Assembly: GCF_012932915.1 (NCBI RefSeq)
Contig: NZ_VCQU01000006.1
Coordinates: 310,001-374,000, forward strand
Direction of reading: 5' to 3'
DNA: 64,000 bases
Source: Antrihabitans stalactiti
GTDB taxonomy: Bacteria; Actinomycetota; Actinomycetes; Mycobacteriales; Mycobacteriaceae
Of the stretch, positions 27,117 through 36,262 are shown in pieces. The first letter of the stretch is position 1, and the number at the start of each line of letters is the position of its first letter. A program made the translations under genes and the position numbers. Under the pieces are notes generated by a model, which did not search any database, had not been told where the DNA came from, and saw nothing but the letters and a program-made list of their open reading frames with translations.

Positions 27117-29107
27117 GTGCGACGATGACCGCGCCGCTGCCCGTAGCCGCACCGGAACCGAGGCACCGCCGAAGACAGTGGGAGCGTTACGCTCTCGCGG
27201 CCCTACTCATCGCCACGGCTGTGGCGTACGTGTGGGGCCTCGGTGCTGCGGGATGGGCAAACTCGTTCTATTCGGCCGCAGCACAAGCTGGTTCGGTCTC
27301 GTGGAAAGCCTTCCTGTTCGGCTCCTCGGATGCGGCGAACTCCATCACCGTCGACAAACCACCTGCGTCGCTGTGGCTCATGGCCCTGTCGGTCCGGGTG
27401 TTCGGTCTGAGCAGTTGGAGCATTCTGATTCCCCAAGCGTTGCTCGGCGTCGGCTCAGTTGCGTTGCTGTGGGCGACTGTGCGCCGGTACTTCGGCGCTG
27501 CGGCCGGTCTGCTGTCCGGCTTGGTCCTCGCGTTGACGCCCGTCGCGGTCTTGATGTTCCGTTTCAACAATCCCGATGCGCTGCTTGTGTTTCTGATGAT
27601 CGGCGCGGCGTGGGCGATGCTCCGCGGCGTCGAGGACGGTCGCACGAGGTGGCTGGTCGTCACCGGCGTCTTCGTCGGCTTCGGTTTCCTCACCAAGCAG
27701 CTGGCGGTGATGCTTGTGGTCCCGCCGCTCGCGCTGACGTACCTGCTCGCAGGTCCGCCGAAACTCGGCAAGCGAGTGCTGCAGCTGTTGGCCGCCGGCG
27801 TCGCGATGGCGGTGTCTGCGGGATGGTGGCTCCTCATGGTCGAGCTCTGGCCGACGTCGTCGCGACCGTGGATCGGTGGCTCGCAACATAATTCGATTCT
27901 GGAACTCACCATCGGTTACAACGGGCTCGGCCGCCTCGACGGCAACGAGCGTGGCAGTGTGGTGCCGAGCGGTGGCGAAATGCCAGCGGCATTCGCAGAT
28001 TTTGGCAACCGAGGCAACAGCATGTGGGGCTCGTCGGGAATCACGCGAATGTTCGACCCTGCGCAAGGCGGTCAGATCGCGTGGTTGATTCCAGCTGCGC
28101 TCGTCCTGATGCTGGTCGGAATTACTCTGCGTGGCAGGGCGTCTCGCACGGACCTGCGTCGCGCCTCGTTCGTGCTGTGGGGCGGCTGGCTGCTCGTCAC
28201 CGGGCTTGTCTTCAGCTTCATGGCGGGAATCTTCCACTCGTACTACACAGTTGCGCTCGCGCCTGCGGTCGCCGCACTCGTCGGATCCGGGTCCGTGCTG
28301 GCATGGCAACGGCGCGAACAGATCTGGGTGCGCGTCGTCTTCGCCGCGACCCTGGTGCTCACTGGTGTGACGTCGTGGATTCTGCTGAACCGCAGCCCCG
28401 ATTTCGTGCCCTGGCTTCGCTGGGTCGTCGCAGGGTTTACCTTGGTCGGCGTCATCCTCATTGCTTGTGAGTCTTTTTGGAGTCTATGGACTCCAAAAAG
28501 ACTCACGACGGCAGTTGTTCTGGCGGCGCTGTTCGTCGGCCTCGCTGGCCCAACCGCGTACGCCGCGGAGACCGTCGGACGGGCACGGCAAGGCGCCATC
28601 GTGTCGGCGGGACCCAACGTCGATTCCGGCTTCGGCTTCCCAGGCGGTCGCGATCTGCCGGGTATGCCAGGTGATGGGGCGCCGAGGCCGAACGGGCGGG
28701 CGGGAATGCCGGAAATGATGGAGCAAATGTTCGGGGGAGCAGGCAACTTGCTGATGGGCAGTAAGCCGAGCGACCGCATGATCGAGCTGCTCGAACAGAA
28801 CAGCGGCGCCTATACGTGGGTCGCGGCGACGGTGGGCGCAAACAGTGCGGCCGGGTACCAACTGGCGACTGAACTGCCCGTGATGCCGATCGGCGGCTTC
28901 AACGGAACCGATCCGTCGCCCACGCTCGACCAGTTCAAGCAGTACGTTTCGGAAGGCAAGGTGCACTACTTCATCGCCAGCGGGATGGGTCGAATGGGCG
29001 GAGACGAGGCCCGCGGATCGTCGACGATCACGCGATGGGTCGAAGCCAACTTCACCGTGACGGACGTCGACGGCGTGCAGCTCTATGACCTCACGGCTCC
29101 GAAATGA
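27113..29107 (+). CDS. GT39-family membrane glycosyltransferase (YkcB-like) with an in-frame palindromic insert
   Basis: This polytopic membrane glycosyltransferase of 664 residues belongs to the ArnT/PMT clan and would transfer a sugar from polyprenyl phosphate to an envelope acceptor. The first external loop carries the expected acidic/aromatic segment (WANSFYSAAAQAGSVSW, VDKPPASLW). About ten membrane helices follow. A Gly/Pro/Met-rich linker and a C-terminal soluble domain (from about 565: SDRMIELLEQNSGAYTWVAATVG) close the protein. Residues 452-465 (CESFWSLWTPKRLT), between two membrane helices, are encoded by copy 3 of the palindromic repeat and look inserted. The ATG overlaps the GT2-GtrA stop. 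Confidence 0.9.
   Translation: MSATMTAPLPVAAPEPRHRRRQWERYALAALLIATAVAYVWGLGAAGWANSFYSAAAQAGSVSWKAFLFGSSDAANSITVDKPPASLWLMALSVRVFGLSSWSILIPQALLGVGSVALLWATVRRYFGAAAGLLSGLVLALTPVAVLMFRFNNPDALLVFLMIGAAWAMLRGVEDGRTRWLVVTGVFVGFGFLTKQLAVMLVVPPLALTYLLAGPPKLGKRVLQLLAAGVAMAVSAGWWLLMVELWPTSSRPWIGGSQHNSILELTIGYNGLGRLDGNERGSVVPSGGEMPAAFADFGNRGNSMWGSSGITRMFDPAQGGQIAWLIPAALVLMLVGITLRGRASRTDLRRASFVLWGGWLLVTGLVFSFMAGIFHSYYTVALAPAVAALVGSGSVLAWQRREQIWVRVVFAATLVLTGVTSWILLNRSPDFVPWLRWVVAGFTLVGVILIACESFWSLWTPKRLTTAVVLAALFVGLAGPTAYAAETVGRARQGAIVSAGPNVDSGFGFPGGRDLPGMPGDGAPRPNGRAGMPEMMEQMFGGAGNLLMGSKPSDRMIELLEQNSGAYTWVAATVGANSAAGYQLATELPVMPIGGFNGTDPSPTLDQFKQYVSEGKVHYFIASGMGRMGGDEARGSSTITRWVEANFTVTDVDGVQLYDLTAPK
28467..28506. 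repeat. GAGTC palindromic repeat, copy 3 (inside a coding sequence)
   Basis: Arms of 18 bases (GTGAGTCTTTTTGGAGTC and its complement) surround TATG. It lies wholly inside the GT39 glycosyltransferase gene and is read through in frame as CESFWSLWTPKRLT. It has the TTTTTGG subtype, as does copy 4. Confidence 0.93.
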
Positions 29108-29118
29108 GCGACACGCCC

Positions 29119-29124
29119 TAGGCT
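29119..29124 (+). promoter_or_regulatory. -10 element of purD, leaderless type
   Basis: TAGGCT ends seven bases before the GTG of purD. The distance fits transcription starting at the start codon, common in this bacterial order. There is no ribosome site between them. Confidence 0.5.
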
Positions 29125-29131
29125 CGACGGC

Positions 29132-30388
29132 GTGCGCGTACTCGTGATCGGCTCTGGAGCCCGTGAACATGCTCTCGTCCTGGCGTTGACCCGCGACCCC
29201 GCGGTCTCGGCCGCGTTGTGCGCTCCCGGCAACGCCGGAATCGCCAACCTGGTGGAGACGCACTCGGTCGACCCGTCGTCGAGCGACCAGGTCGTCGCGC
29301 TGGCGAAGAAGGTCGGCGCCGATCTCGTCGTCATCGGTCCAGAGGTGCCGCTGGTGCTCGGTGTCGCCGACGCTGTGCGTGCTGCGGGCATCGATTGCTT
29401 CGGTCCGTCGGCGGCGGCCGCGCGAATCGAAGGCTCGAAGGCGTTCGCCAAGGACGTGATGGCTGCGGCCGGTGTACGGACCGCACGGACCGAAATCGTC
29501 GACAGTCCAGCGCAACTCGACGCGGCGCTGGACCGGTTCGGTCCGACGTGGGTGGTCAAGGACGACGGTCTCGCGGCCGGCAAGGGCGTCGTCGTGACGC
29601 CTGATCGCTCCGCAGCACGCGATCATGCCGCCGACCTGCTGGAGCGTGGTCATCCGGTTCTCATCGAGTCGTTCCTGGACGGACCCGAGGTGTCGCTGTT
29701 CTGCCTGGTCGACGGCGACACTGTCGTCCCGCTGCTGCCCGCGCAGGACCACAAGCGAGTGGGCGACGGTGACAGCGGTCCGAACACCGGCGGCATGGGT
29801 GCGTACACACCGCTGTCGTGGCTGCCCGACGATGCCGTCGAGCGGATCGTCGAAGACACCGTGCGACCGGTCGCTGCGGAACTTGTCGCGCGCGGCTGTC
29901 CGTTCTCGGGGTTGCTGTACGCGGGCCTGGCCATGGGCGCCGACGGACCTGCGGTCGTCGAGTTCAACTGCCGTTTCGGTGATCCGGAGACCCAAGCGGT
30001 CCTCGCTTTGCTGGACAGTCCATTCGCCGAACTCCTGCGCGCGACCGCTACCGGCACCCTTGCGTCCGTTCCTGCGCTTCGGTGGCGCGACGGCGCTGCT
30101 GTCACGGTCGTGCTGGCTGCCGAGAACTATCCGGGACGCCCACGCACGGGCGACGTGATCACGGGCGCGGATGCCGAAGGTGTTCTCCATGCAGGCACGG
30201 AACGGCGTCCGGACGGCGCGGTCGTATCCGCAGGCGGGCGCGTGTTGAGCGTTGTGGGCGTCGGCGCAGACCTCGGCAGCGCACGGACCGACGCCTACGC
30301 GAAGCTCGGCAAGGTCAAACTCGCAGGCGGCCATTTCCGGACCGATATCGGTCTGGCCGCTGCCGAGGGGCGCATCCAACTTCCGTAG
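29132..30388 (+). CDS. purD: Phosphoribosylamine-glycine ligase PurD
   Basis: This is GAR synthetase, step 2 of purine biosynthesis: it joins glycine to 5-phosphoribosylamine with ATP. The 418 residues show the N-terminal [20 protein letters not shown], the ATP-grasp segments [16 protein letters not shown] and [21 protein letters not shown], the metal-binding [14 protein letters not shown] and [12 protein letters not shown]. The GTG is placed by the first codon of the conserved N-terminus and by a -10 element seven bases upstream. It is the first of seven purine genes scattered in this window and is convergent with an M23 peptidase gene. Confidence 0.97.
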   Translation: MRVLVIGSGAREHALVLALTRDPAVSAALCAPGNAGIANLVETHSVDPSSSDQVVALAKKVGADLVVIGPEVPLVLGVADAVRAAGIDCFGPSAAAARIEGSKAFAKDVMAAAGVRTARTEIVDSPAQLDAALDRFGPTWVVKDDGLAAGKGVVVTPDRSAARDHAADLLERGHPVLIESFLDGPEVSLFCLVDGDTVVPLLPAQDHKRVGDGDSGPNTGGMGAYTPLSWLPDDAVERIVEDTVRPVAAELVARGCPFSGLLYAGLAMGADGPAVVEFNCRFGDPETQAVLALLDSPFAELLRATATGTLASVPALRWRDGAAVTVVLAAENYPGRPRTGDVITGADAEGVLHAGTERRPDGAVVSAGGRVLSVVGVGADLGSARTDAYAKLGKVKLAGGHFRTDIGLAAAEGRIQLP

Positions 30389-30415
30389 CTCCGGACGCGT
30401 TGCGCCGACGCCTGG

Positions 30416-31216
30416 TCAGCCGACCTGTATGCCGTGCAGGGCGAGCCAGCTTTGTGGGTCCACATGCTGGCCCGCCAAAATGACCTCGAAATGCAGGTGC
30501 GGGCCCGTCGAATCGCCTCGGTTGCCCATCCGGGCGATTTGCAATCCTGCTGGGACTCGCTCGCCGACCGACACGAAGAAGTCGTAGAGATGGCCGTAGA
30601 CGGTGATCGCGCCGTCGTCGTGCTTGATTCGGACCCACAGCCCGAATCCGCTGGCGGGACCCGCGTCGATGACCGTGCCGCTCGACACTGCATAGATCGG
30701 TGTGCCGATCGGCCCCGCGATATCGATGCCCGCGTGCAAGACGCCCCAGCGCTGACCGAACCCCGACGTGAATGCGCCTTTGGCCGGCAGCGAGTAGCCG
30801 CCGATTCCCGCAAGTGTCCCGTTTGCACCCGCGCCGGCGAGCCACGGCTGCCATTCCCCGGCAATCGCGGCCGCAGCCTCGGCCTTTGCGCGGGCAAGGG
30901 TCGCCCGTGCCGCAGCTTCGACGACCTTCTGCTCGCGCATTCGCTCGCCCTTGTCGATCTGCTTCAAGTACGAGTGATTCGACCTCGGCTGAATATGGAC
31001 CTGTAAGTCGTGGTCGAGGTCGAGAGGCTCGACGTCGGCGGAGCGCGCGAATGCAGCCGGTGCGACGCCGGGCACGGTCGCGGTCGCGGGACCGGTCCGG
31101 ATGTGTGAGGTGTCGGAGGCAGCGAGGACTGCCGCGGCAGCGATTACCACGAGCATTACTCGGGTTCGGCCTAGCAAGCCATGCCCTTCGATCGAAACGT
31201 GCCTGCCTGCAGGCAT
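30416..31216 (-). CDS. M23 family metallopeptidase (secreted)
   Basis: This is a peptidoglycan-directed zinc endopeptidase of the LytM/M23 type, 266 residues. The N-terminus has a basic stretch and a hydrophobic signal or anchor (VMLVVIAAAAVLAAS). A coiled, Ala/Glu-rich segment follows (MREQKVVEAAARATLARAKAEAAAA). The C-terminal M23 domain has its metal ligands in HAGIDIAG and the catalytic HLHFEV. Other landmarks are FTSGFGQRWG and GFGLWVRIKHDDGAITVYGHL. The ATG at 31216 was chosen; the frame is open to 31276. It probably acts on the cell wall, or regulates an amidase if inactive, though both metal motifs are intact. Confidence 0.9.
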   Translation of the reverse strand: MPAGRHVSIEGHGLLGRTRVMLVVIAAAAVLAASDTSHIRTGPATATVPGVAPAAFARSADVEPLDLDHDLQVHIQPRSNHSYLKQIDKGERMREQKVVEAAARATLARAKAEAAAAIAGEWQPWLAGAGANGTLAGIGGYSLPAKGAFTSGFGQRWGVLHAGIDIAGPIGTPIYAVSSGTVIDAGPASGFGLWVRIKHDDGAITVYGHLYDFFVSVGERVPAGLQIARMGNRGDSTGPHLHFEVILAGQHVDPQSWLALHGIQVG

Positions 31217-31304
31217 ACGTTGCCGACGATAACAGGACCCAAATGACAGGAACGTCATACTGCCGAACTGATACACGGTTGCTACCCGACGGGTGCGCAG
31301 CCGC

Positions 31305-31310
31305 TAGCGT
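31305..31310 (+). promoter_or_regulatory. -10 element of the aminotransferase gene, leaderless type
   Basis: TAGCGT ends six bases before the GTG start codon. This matches the pattern seen before purD, purC, the oligopeptidase gene and the M18 peptidase gene. Confidence 0.45.
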
Positions 31311-31316
31311 CGCAGT

Positions 31317-32474
31317 GTGCGCTCAGAATCCATTCGATCCCAAGTCGAACCGTTCCACGTCATGGACGTGTGGAAGGCGGCGACCGAACGCGCACGAACG
31401 CATGGCGACCTGTTGTCGCTGGCAGCCGGTCAGCCGTCTACGCCAGCTCCGGCTCCGGTATTGCGCGCAACCAGGGAGGCACTCGACCACGAACTGCTCG
31501 GCTATACCGAGACGTTCGGGATCGAACCGCTACGGGCCGCGATCGCCGAACACCACCGTTCGGTGTCCGGCGTGGTTGTCGATGCCGACGACGTCGTCGT
31601 CACCACCGGATCGTCGGGCGCCTTCACGCTGATCTTTCTCGCGGCGTTCGATGTGGGCGACACGGTGGTCGTCGCGCGCCCGGGATACCCGGCCTATCGC
31701 AATACCCTTGCCGCACTTGGGTGCAACGTGATCGAGATCGATTGCGGTGCGGAGACCAGGTTCCAGCCGACCGTCGCGATGCTCGACAATCTGCCCGCGC
31801 CGCCCGCAGGGCTCGTCGTCGCCAGTCCGGCAAACCCGACGGGCACCGTCATCGACCCGGCCGAGCTCGCCGCGATTGCTCGATGGTGCGACGACCATGG
31901 GACCCTTCTTATTTCGGACGAGATCTACCACGGCATCACCTACAACGATGCGGCGACGACGTCGTGTGCCTGGGAAACATCGCGCGAATCCGTCGTCATC
32001 GGTTCGGTTTCCAAGTACTTCTCCATGACCGGCTGGCGGCTCGGCTGGATGTTGGTGCCGACCGGACTCCGGCGTGCGCTGCAGCGGTTGGCGTCGAACA
32101 TGACGGTGTGTCCGCCTGCAATCTCGCAGCATGCCGCGATCGCGGCTTTCACCGCAGAATCGAAAGCCGAACTGGATTCGCACGTTCGGCGGTACGCGAC
32201 GAACCGGGCCCTGTTGCTGAACGGGCTGCCCGAATTGGGAATTTCGGAGCTGGCACCCGCAGACGGCGCGTTCTACGTCTACGCCGATATCGGCCACCTC
32301 ACCGCCGACTCGACCGGTTGGTGTCGCCAGGTCCTCGCCGACACCGGCATTGCGCTCGCCCCGGGCGTGGACTTCGACACGGCGAGAGGTTCACGGACCG
32401 TTCGGTTTTCGTTTGCCGGCGCGACCGTCGAGATCGAAGAAGCGCTGGAAAGATTGCAACACGTTCGGTCATAA
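31317..32474 (+). CDS. PLP-dependent aminotransferase, class I/II
   Basis: This fold-type I aminotransferase of 385 residues has LSLAAGQPSTPAP near the N-terminus, the cofactor-binding GSSGAFTLIF, SPANPTGTVID, SDEIYHGITY, and the Schiff-base Lys233 in GSVSKYFSMTGWRLGW. The C-terminal substrate Arg is likely in SRTVRFSFAG. The family includes aspartate, aromatic and N-succinyldiaminopimelate transaminases, and no precise substrate can be given. It is transcribed alone, divergent from the M23 peptidase gene and followed by a TetR gene in the same direction. Confidence 0.9.
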   Translation: MRSESIRSQVEPFHVMDVWKAATERARTHGDLLSLAAGQPSTPAPAPVLRATREALDHELLGYTETFGIEPLRAAIAEHHRSVSGVVVDADDVVVTTGSSGAFTLIFLAAFDVGDTVVVARPGYPAYRNTLAALGCNVIEIDCGAETRFQPTVAMLDNLPAPPAGLVVASPANPTGTVIDPAELAAIARWCDDHGTLLISDEIYHGITYNDAATTSCAWETSRESVVIGSVSKYFSMTGWRLGWMLVPTGLRRALQRLASNMTVCPPAISQHAAIAAFTAESKAELDSHVRRYATNRALLLNGLPELGISELAPADGAFYVYADIGHLTADSTGWCRQVLADTGIALAPGVDFDTARGSRTVRFSFAGATVEIEEALERLQHVRS

Positions 32475-32564
32475 GCGGGGCCGATTCTTCGATCGCTTTA
32501 CAAAGTCGGTGTGGCCTTCGCCATTCCACCCAGGTAGTCCCGGTTCGACTGGCACCATTGCTGG

Positions 32565-33176
32565 GTGACCACAGCGACGACCCCCAAGGGCGAACGGCGT
32601 CGTCAAGCGTTGGTTGCAGCGGCGGCCGAACTCTTGCTCGAAGGTGGATTCGATGCGATCCGGCATCGATCGGTAGCTACTCGCGCGGAATTGCCCCTGG
32701 CGTCGACGACCTATTACTTCGAGTCGCTCGACGACTTGATCGCTCGCGCAGTCGAGTTCACCGGTACCGCGGAGTTGGAGCTGATGCGCGACCGCATCAG
32801 CGTCGTCAGTCACCGCCGTCGAGGCGCCGAAGCGACAGTCGACCTCATCGTCGACCTGTTGGTCGGACCAAACGGCGCCGATGTGAACTCACGCGAGCAA
32901 CTGATCGTCCGATACGAGCGATTTGTCGCGTCTGCCCGTCATCCGGAGCTACGCGACGTCCAACTCAGGATGCGCGCCCAACTCGACGACCTCCTCGCGG
33001 ATGTTTTGCGCCGGTCCGGACGCGCAGTCCGGCAGGAGCAACTTCGTCGGCTCGTCGCGATCGTGGACGGTGCGGTGGTCGGCGCGCTCAGCGAAGTGGA
33101 TCCGGACCCGCGCCGTATCGCCAAAGGCGCGCTGCTCGAGGTAATCGACATCGTCGCCCCGCAGGTAAGCCGGTAG
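32565..33176 (+). CDS. TetR family transcriptional regulator (upstream of purB)
   Basis: This 203-residue regulator begins MTTATTPKGERRRQALVAAAAELL and carries a helix-turn-helix in IRHRSVATRAELPLASTTYYFESLDDLI. The ligand domain is all-helical, with a DPDPRRIAKGALLEVIDIV end. It precedes purB by 25 bases in the same direction, and the same arrangement of a TetR gene before purB exists in M. tuberculosis (Rv0775-Rv0777 region, from memory). No clear operator was found near it. The target is unknown; a purine role should not be assumed from position. Confidence 0.88.
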   Translation: MTTATTPKGERRRQALVAAAAELLLEGGFDAIRHRSVATRAELPLASTTYYFESLDDLIARAVEFTGTAELELMRDRISVVSHRRRGAEATVDLIVDLLVGPNGADVNSREQLIVRYERFVASARHPELRDVQLRMRAQLDDLLADVLRRSGRAVRQEQLRRLVAIVDGAVVGALSEVDPDPRRIAKGALLEVIDIVAPQVSR

Positions 33177-33200
33177 CCGCAAGCAGGGCAAAATAGCTCT

Positions 33201-34619
33201 GTGCCTGTTCCTAATGTTCTTGCTACCCGCTACGCCAGCCCCGAGTTGGTGGCCCTGTGGTCTCCCGAATACAAGATCGTGCTCGAGCGGCAGCTGTGGC
33301 TCGAGGTGTTGCGGGCGCAGAGCGAACTCGGTGTCGCGGTGCCCGCCGAGGCGGTGGCGGATTACGAGCGTGTGCTCGAACAGGTCGACCTCGCGTCGAT
33401 CGCCGAACGCGAACGCGTCACGCGCCACGATGTGAAGGCCCGGATCGAGGAGTTCAACGCTCTCGCCGGTCATGAACACGTTCACAAGGGCATGACCAGC
33501 CGCGACCTCACCGAGAACGTCGAGCAGCTGCAGATCAAGCGCTCGCTCGAGCATGTTCATGCGCACGGCGTTGCTATCGCGGCGCGCTTGGCCGAGCGGG
33601 CGACCGAGTATCAGATGCTCGTCATGGCCGGGCGGTCACACAACGTCGCAGCTCAGGCGACGACCCTCGGCAAGCGCTTCGCGTCGGCCGCTGACGAACT
33701 GCTCGTGGCGCTGACGCGGGTGCGGGAGCTGATCGACCGCTACCCACTGCGTGGCATCAAGGGGCCGATGGGGACGGCGCAAGACATGCTCGACCTGCTC
33801 GACGGCGACCCCGCGAAGCTCGATGCCCTGGAGCGCAAGGTCGCTACCCATCTCGGGTTTGCGAACGTGCTGACCAGTGTCGGCCAGGTCTATCCACGTT
33901 CGCTCGACCACGAGGTCGTCTCGGCACTCGTGCAAGTTGCGGCTGGTCCGTCGTCGTTTGCGCACACGGTCCGGCTGATGGCAGGCCACGAACTCGTCAC
34001 CGAGGGCTTCCAGCCAGGCCAGGTCGGTTCTTCCGCGATGCCGCACAAGATGAATACGCGCTCGTGTGAGCGGGTGAACGGTCTGCAGGTGGTGCTGCGC
34101 GGTTATGGCTCGATGGCAGCCGAACTTGCAGGCGCGCAGTGGAACGAAGGTGATGTCTTCTGCTCCGTTGTGCGTCGAGTTGCCTTGCCGGACGCCTTCT
34201 TTGCCATCGACGGTTTGATGGAGACGTTCCTCACGGTCCTCGCCGAATTCGGGGCATACCCGGCCGTCATCGCCCGCGAGTTGGACCGCTACTTGCCGTT
34301 CCTCGCCACCACCCGGATGTTGATTGCTGCAGTACGGGCAGGCGTCGGACGTGAAACGGCGCACGAGGTCATCAAGGAGCACGCGGTCGCGGTCGCCTTG
34401 GCGATGCGCGAGCAAGGTCGCGAGCCCGACCTGCTGGACCGGCTCGCTGCCGACGATCGCTTCCCGCTCGACCGCGCCCAGCTCGACGCGGCGCTTGCCG
34501 ATCGGTCCGCGTTCATCGGCGCCGCGGAGGCGCAGGTGACGGCTGTCGTCGCAGCTGTGCAAAAGCTTGCCGACGAATACCCCGACGCAGCCCGCTACGT
34601 CCCCTCGCCGATTCTTTAG
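33201..34619 (+). CDS. purB: Adenylosuccinate lyase PurB
   Basis: This enzyme acts twice in purine synthesis, splitting fumarate from SAICAR and from adenylosuccinate. The 472 residues show RYASPELVALWSPEYKIVLERQLWLEVL at the N-terminus, HEHVHKGMTSRDLTENVEQLQ, AGRSHNVAAQATTLGKRFA and the superfamily signature GSSAMPHKMNTRSCERVNGL with the catalytic Ser. The GTG follows CAAAAT by six bases, consistent with a leaderless transcript. A palindromic repeat begins ten bases after the stop, before a HIT-family gene. Confidence 0.97.
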   Translation: MPVPNVLATRYASPELVALWSPEYKIVLERQLWLEVLRAQSELGVAVPAEAVADYERVLEQVDLASIAERERVTRHDVKARIEEFNALAGHEHVHKGMTSRDLTENVEQLQIKRSLEHVHAHGVAIAARLAERATEYQMLVMAGRSHNVAAQATTLGKRFASAADELLVALTRVRELIDRYPLRGIKGPMGTAQDMLDLLDGDPAKLDALERKVATHLGFANVLTSVGQVYPRSLDHEVVSALVQVAAGPSSFAHTVRLMAGHELVTEGFQPGQVGSSAMPHKMNTRSCERVNGLQVVLRGYGSMAAELAGAQWNEGDVFCSVVRRVALPDAFFAIDGLMETFLTVLAEFGAYPAVIARELDRYLPFLATTRMLIAAVRAGVGRETAHEVIKEHAVAVALAMREQGREPDLLDRLAADDRFPLDRAQLDAALADRSAFIGAAEAQVTAVVAAVQKLADEYPDAARYVPSPIL

Positions 34620-34628
34620 CTCATACCC

Positions 34629-34672
34629 TTGTGAGTCTTTTTGGAGTCCCTGGACTCCAAAAAGACTCACAA
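34629..34672. repeat. GAGTC palindromic repeat, copy 4
   Basis: Two perfect 21-base arms (TTGTGAGTCTTTTTGGAGTC plus C) are separated by CT. It lies between purB and the HIT gene and is fully intergenic. The four GAGTC/GACTC units start at 34633, 34644, 34653 and 34664, that is 11, 9 and 11 bases apart. Confidence 0.93.
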
Positions 34673-34688
34673 TGACCGGAGGTCCGTT

Positions 34689-35117
34689 GTGACGATTTTC
34701 GCTGAGATCATCGCCGGTCGCGCGCCGGCGAGCCGGGTGTACGAGGACGACGACGTCCTGGCTTTCATGGATATCCGGCCGTTCACGCCGGGCCACCTCC
34801 TCGTGATTCCGAAGGTCCCGGCGAGCAGCCTCGCCGAGCTCGACCCGGCGATCGGCGGCAGGCTGTTCCAAGTCGGTCAGCTGCTCGCCGCGGCCTTGCG
34901 TGAGAGCGAGGTCGGCTGTGACGGGGTCAACTTCTTCCTGGCCGACGGCGTCACGGCCGGTCAAGAGGTTTTTCACGTCCATTTGCACGTGATTCCGCGG
35001 AAAGCTGGCGACGGCTTCGGGCTCCGCGGGCGACCGACGAGCCCGCGCCGACCGGACCTCGATTACCTGGCGTCGTCGATCAAGCGCGCTCTGCCCGGCG
35101 ACTCCTCCCGCGCCTGA
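34689..35117 (+). CDS. HIT family protein (second, downstream of purB)
   Basis: This 142-residue histidine triad protein begins MTIFAEIIAGRAPASRVYEDDDVLAFMDI, has the nucleotide-binding PFTPGHLLVIPK, and the triad VFHVHLHVIPRK. It is related to, but not the same subtype as, the phoR-linked HIT protein. GTG 34689 is chosen because CCGGAGG lies six bases upstream; an in-frame ATG at 34641 lies inside the palindromic repeat and would add a repeat-derived peptide. It probably hydrolyses adenylated metabolites. The last 38 bases overlap the convergent DUF2330 gene. Confidence 0.92.
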   Translation: MTIFAEIIAGRAPASRVYEDDDVLAFMDIRPFTPGHLLVIPKVPASSLAELDPAIGGRLFQVGQLLAAALRESEVGCDGVNFFLADGVTAGQEVFHVHLHVIPRKAGDGFGLRGRPTSPRRPDLDYLASSIKRALPGDSSRA

Positions 35118-36147
35118 TCACCCACGAGAGCACGAACAGGTCGACAAGGACGAACAGTGCAACGCCGGTCAGGAACGGTCCGGCCATGATGCCGAGGATG
35201 CGGACTTCGTGCCGCACGTATGTCACTTGCTGGTAGTCGTCACCATTCTTCGCGGGGCCGAGCAAGAAGTCGGACGTGATCTTCGACGGTTCGCCGATGT
35301 AGGTGGTGAACGAGGTGAGGTAGGTGCCGTCGCCGACCAGCGCGGCGAGGTCGGGGTCCTCGACGTGTGCGATCGGGCCGGCGAACGTGGTCCGTACCTG
35401 CTGGTTCTGTGCGTCGACGTCACGGCGCTCGACTCGGCGATCCGCCAGTGCGTAGATCCGCACCGACTGGGGTTTCGTTGCCGCTGCCGACATCCGCATC
35501 GGGTAGACGAAGTGGTCCGACGCAAAAGTGAGCTGGACCGGATCCAGGTCACCGTTCAGCGGTTTCGTGCTGGTCAGCCGCATCGCCACGAATGCCCAGC
35601 CCTCGGAGACGTATGGCGCGAGCGATTGCGTGACCTCGGGCTTCATTGCATAGCCGTTGGTCGACAGCCAGGTCTGCAATCCGGTGAGGTCGCCGCCGGC
35701 CAGCGTGGTCGCCTCCAGAGGTCCGAGCTGGACCTGCGCGAGCACGTGGGGTGCACTTCCCAGGGGTGCGGCTGCCGTGGCGCCGTCCGAATCCGGGGAC
35801 GACGTCCCGATGGCTTCCCACCATTCGTTCTTCGTCTCGACCCGCGGAGCAGTGAGTCGTTGTAGTTCGTCGAAGGTGGCGGTCTTGCCTGCCGCAACCC
35901 GCGCCGGTGTCGGCGTCGGCACGACCAACGCTGCGTTGTCGGCGTCGGATTCGAGCCCGAGCTTCAGCACAATCGTTTCTTCGTAACCGTTCCACCGAAC
36001 CAACGCGGTTTCGTCCGCGACGCTCGCGCTGGCATCGGGGCTGACCACACCACCGCACGCGCACGCCTGAGCGGGCGATGCAAGCCCGATCATGGGAGCG
36101 GCGGCGAGCGCGGCAACGACGAGGACATGTCTGATGCGCGAGGACAT
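35080..36147 (-). CDS. DUF2330 domain-containing membrane protein
   Basis: This 355-residue exported protein has a signal peptide (HVLVVAALAAAPMIGLASPAQA), a Cys-rich start to the mature part (CACGGVVSP), and the DUF2330 body with ETIVLKLGLESDADNAALVVPTPTPA. A single C-terminal membrane helix (GIMAGPFLTGVALFVLVDLFVLSWVI) and a short basic tail RRGRSRRAERA close it. It is thus anchored by its C-terminus with the domain outside. The function of the family is unknown. A possible transmembrane protein gene occupies the same place between purB and purC in M. tuberculosis from memory. Confidence 0.87.
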   Translation of the reverse strand: MSSRIRHVLVVAALAAAPMIGLASPAQACACGGVVSPDASASVADETALVRWNGYEETIVLKLGLESDADNAALVVPTPTPARVAAGKTATFDELQRLTAPRVETKNEWWEAIGTSSPDSDGATAAAPLGSAPHVLAQVQLGPLEATTLAGGDLTGLQTWLSTNGYAMKPEVTQSLAPYVSEGWAFVAMRLTSTKPLNGDLDPVQLTFASDHFVYPMRMSAAATKPQSVRIYALADRRVERRDVDAQNQQVRTTFAGPIAHVEDPDLAALVGDGTYLTSFTTYIGEPSKITSDFLLGPAKNGDDYQQVTYVRHEVRILGIMAGPFLTGVALFVLVDLFVLSWVIRRGRSRRAERA

Positions 36148-36249
36148 GAGCAGACATTACTTCGGCCACGCCCGCGACCCGCACGCCGCGACTCACCGGC
36201 ATTGCGCTGCGGATGTGATGACAATTGCGCGTCGCCGACCCCGGACCGA

Positions 36250-36255
36250 TAGGGT
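36250..36255 (+). promoter_or_regulatory. -10 element of purC, leaderless type
   Basis: TAGGGT ends seven bases before the GTG of purC, with no ribosome site between. Confidence 0.5.
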
Positions 36256-36262
36256 GCCTTGA

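Noticed and set aside
31370-33196. Plus-strand 608-codon frame across the aminotransferase and TetR genes
   Set aside because: It is frame-shifted from two well-supported genes and is extremely Arg-rich.
34641-34688. ATG at 34641 as start of the second HIT protein
   Set aside because: It lies inside the palindromic repeat and adds a repeat-derived peptide; GTG 34689 has a proper ribosome site and the normal HIT N-terminus.
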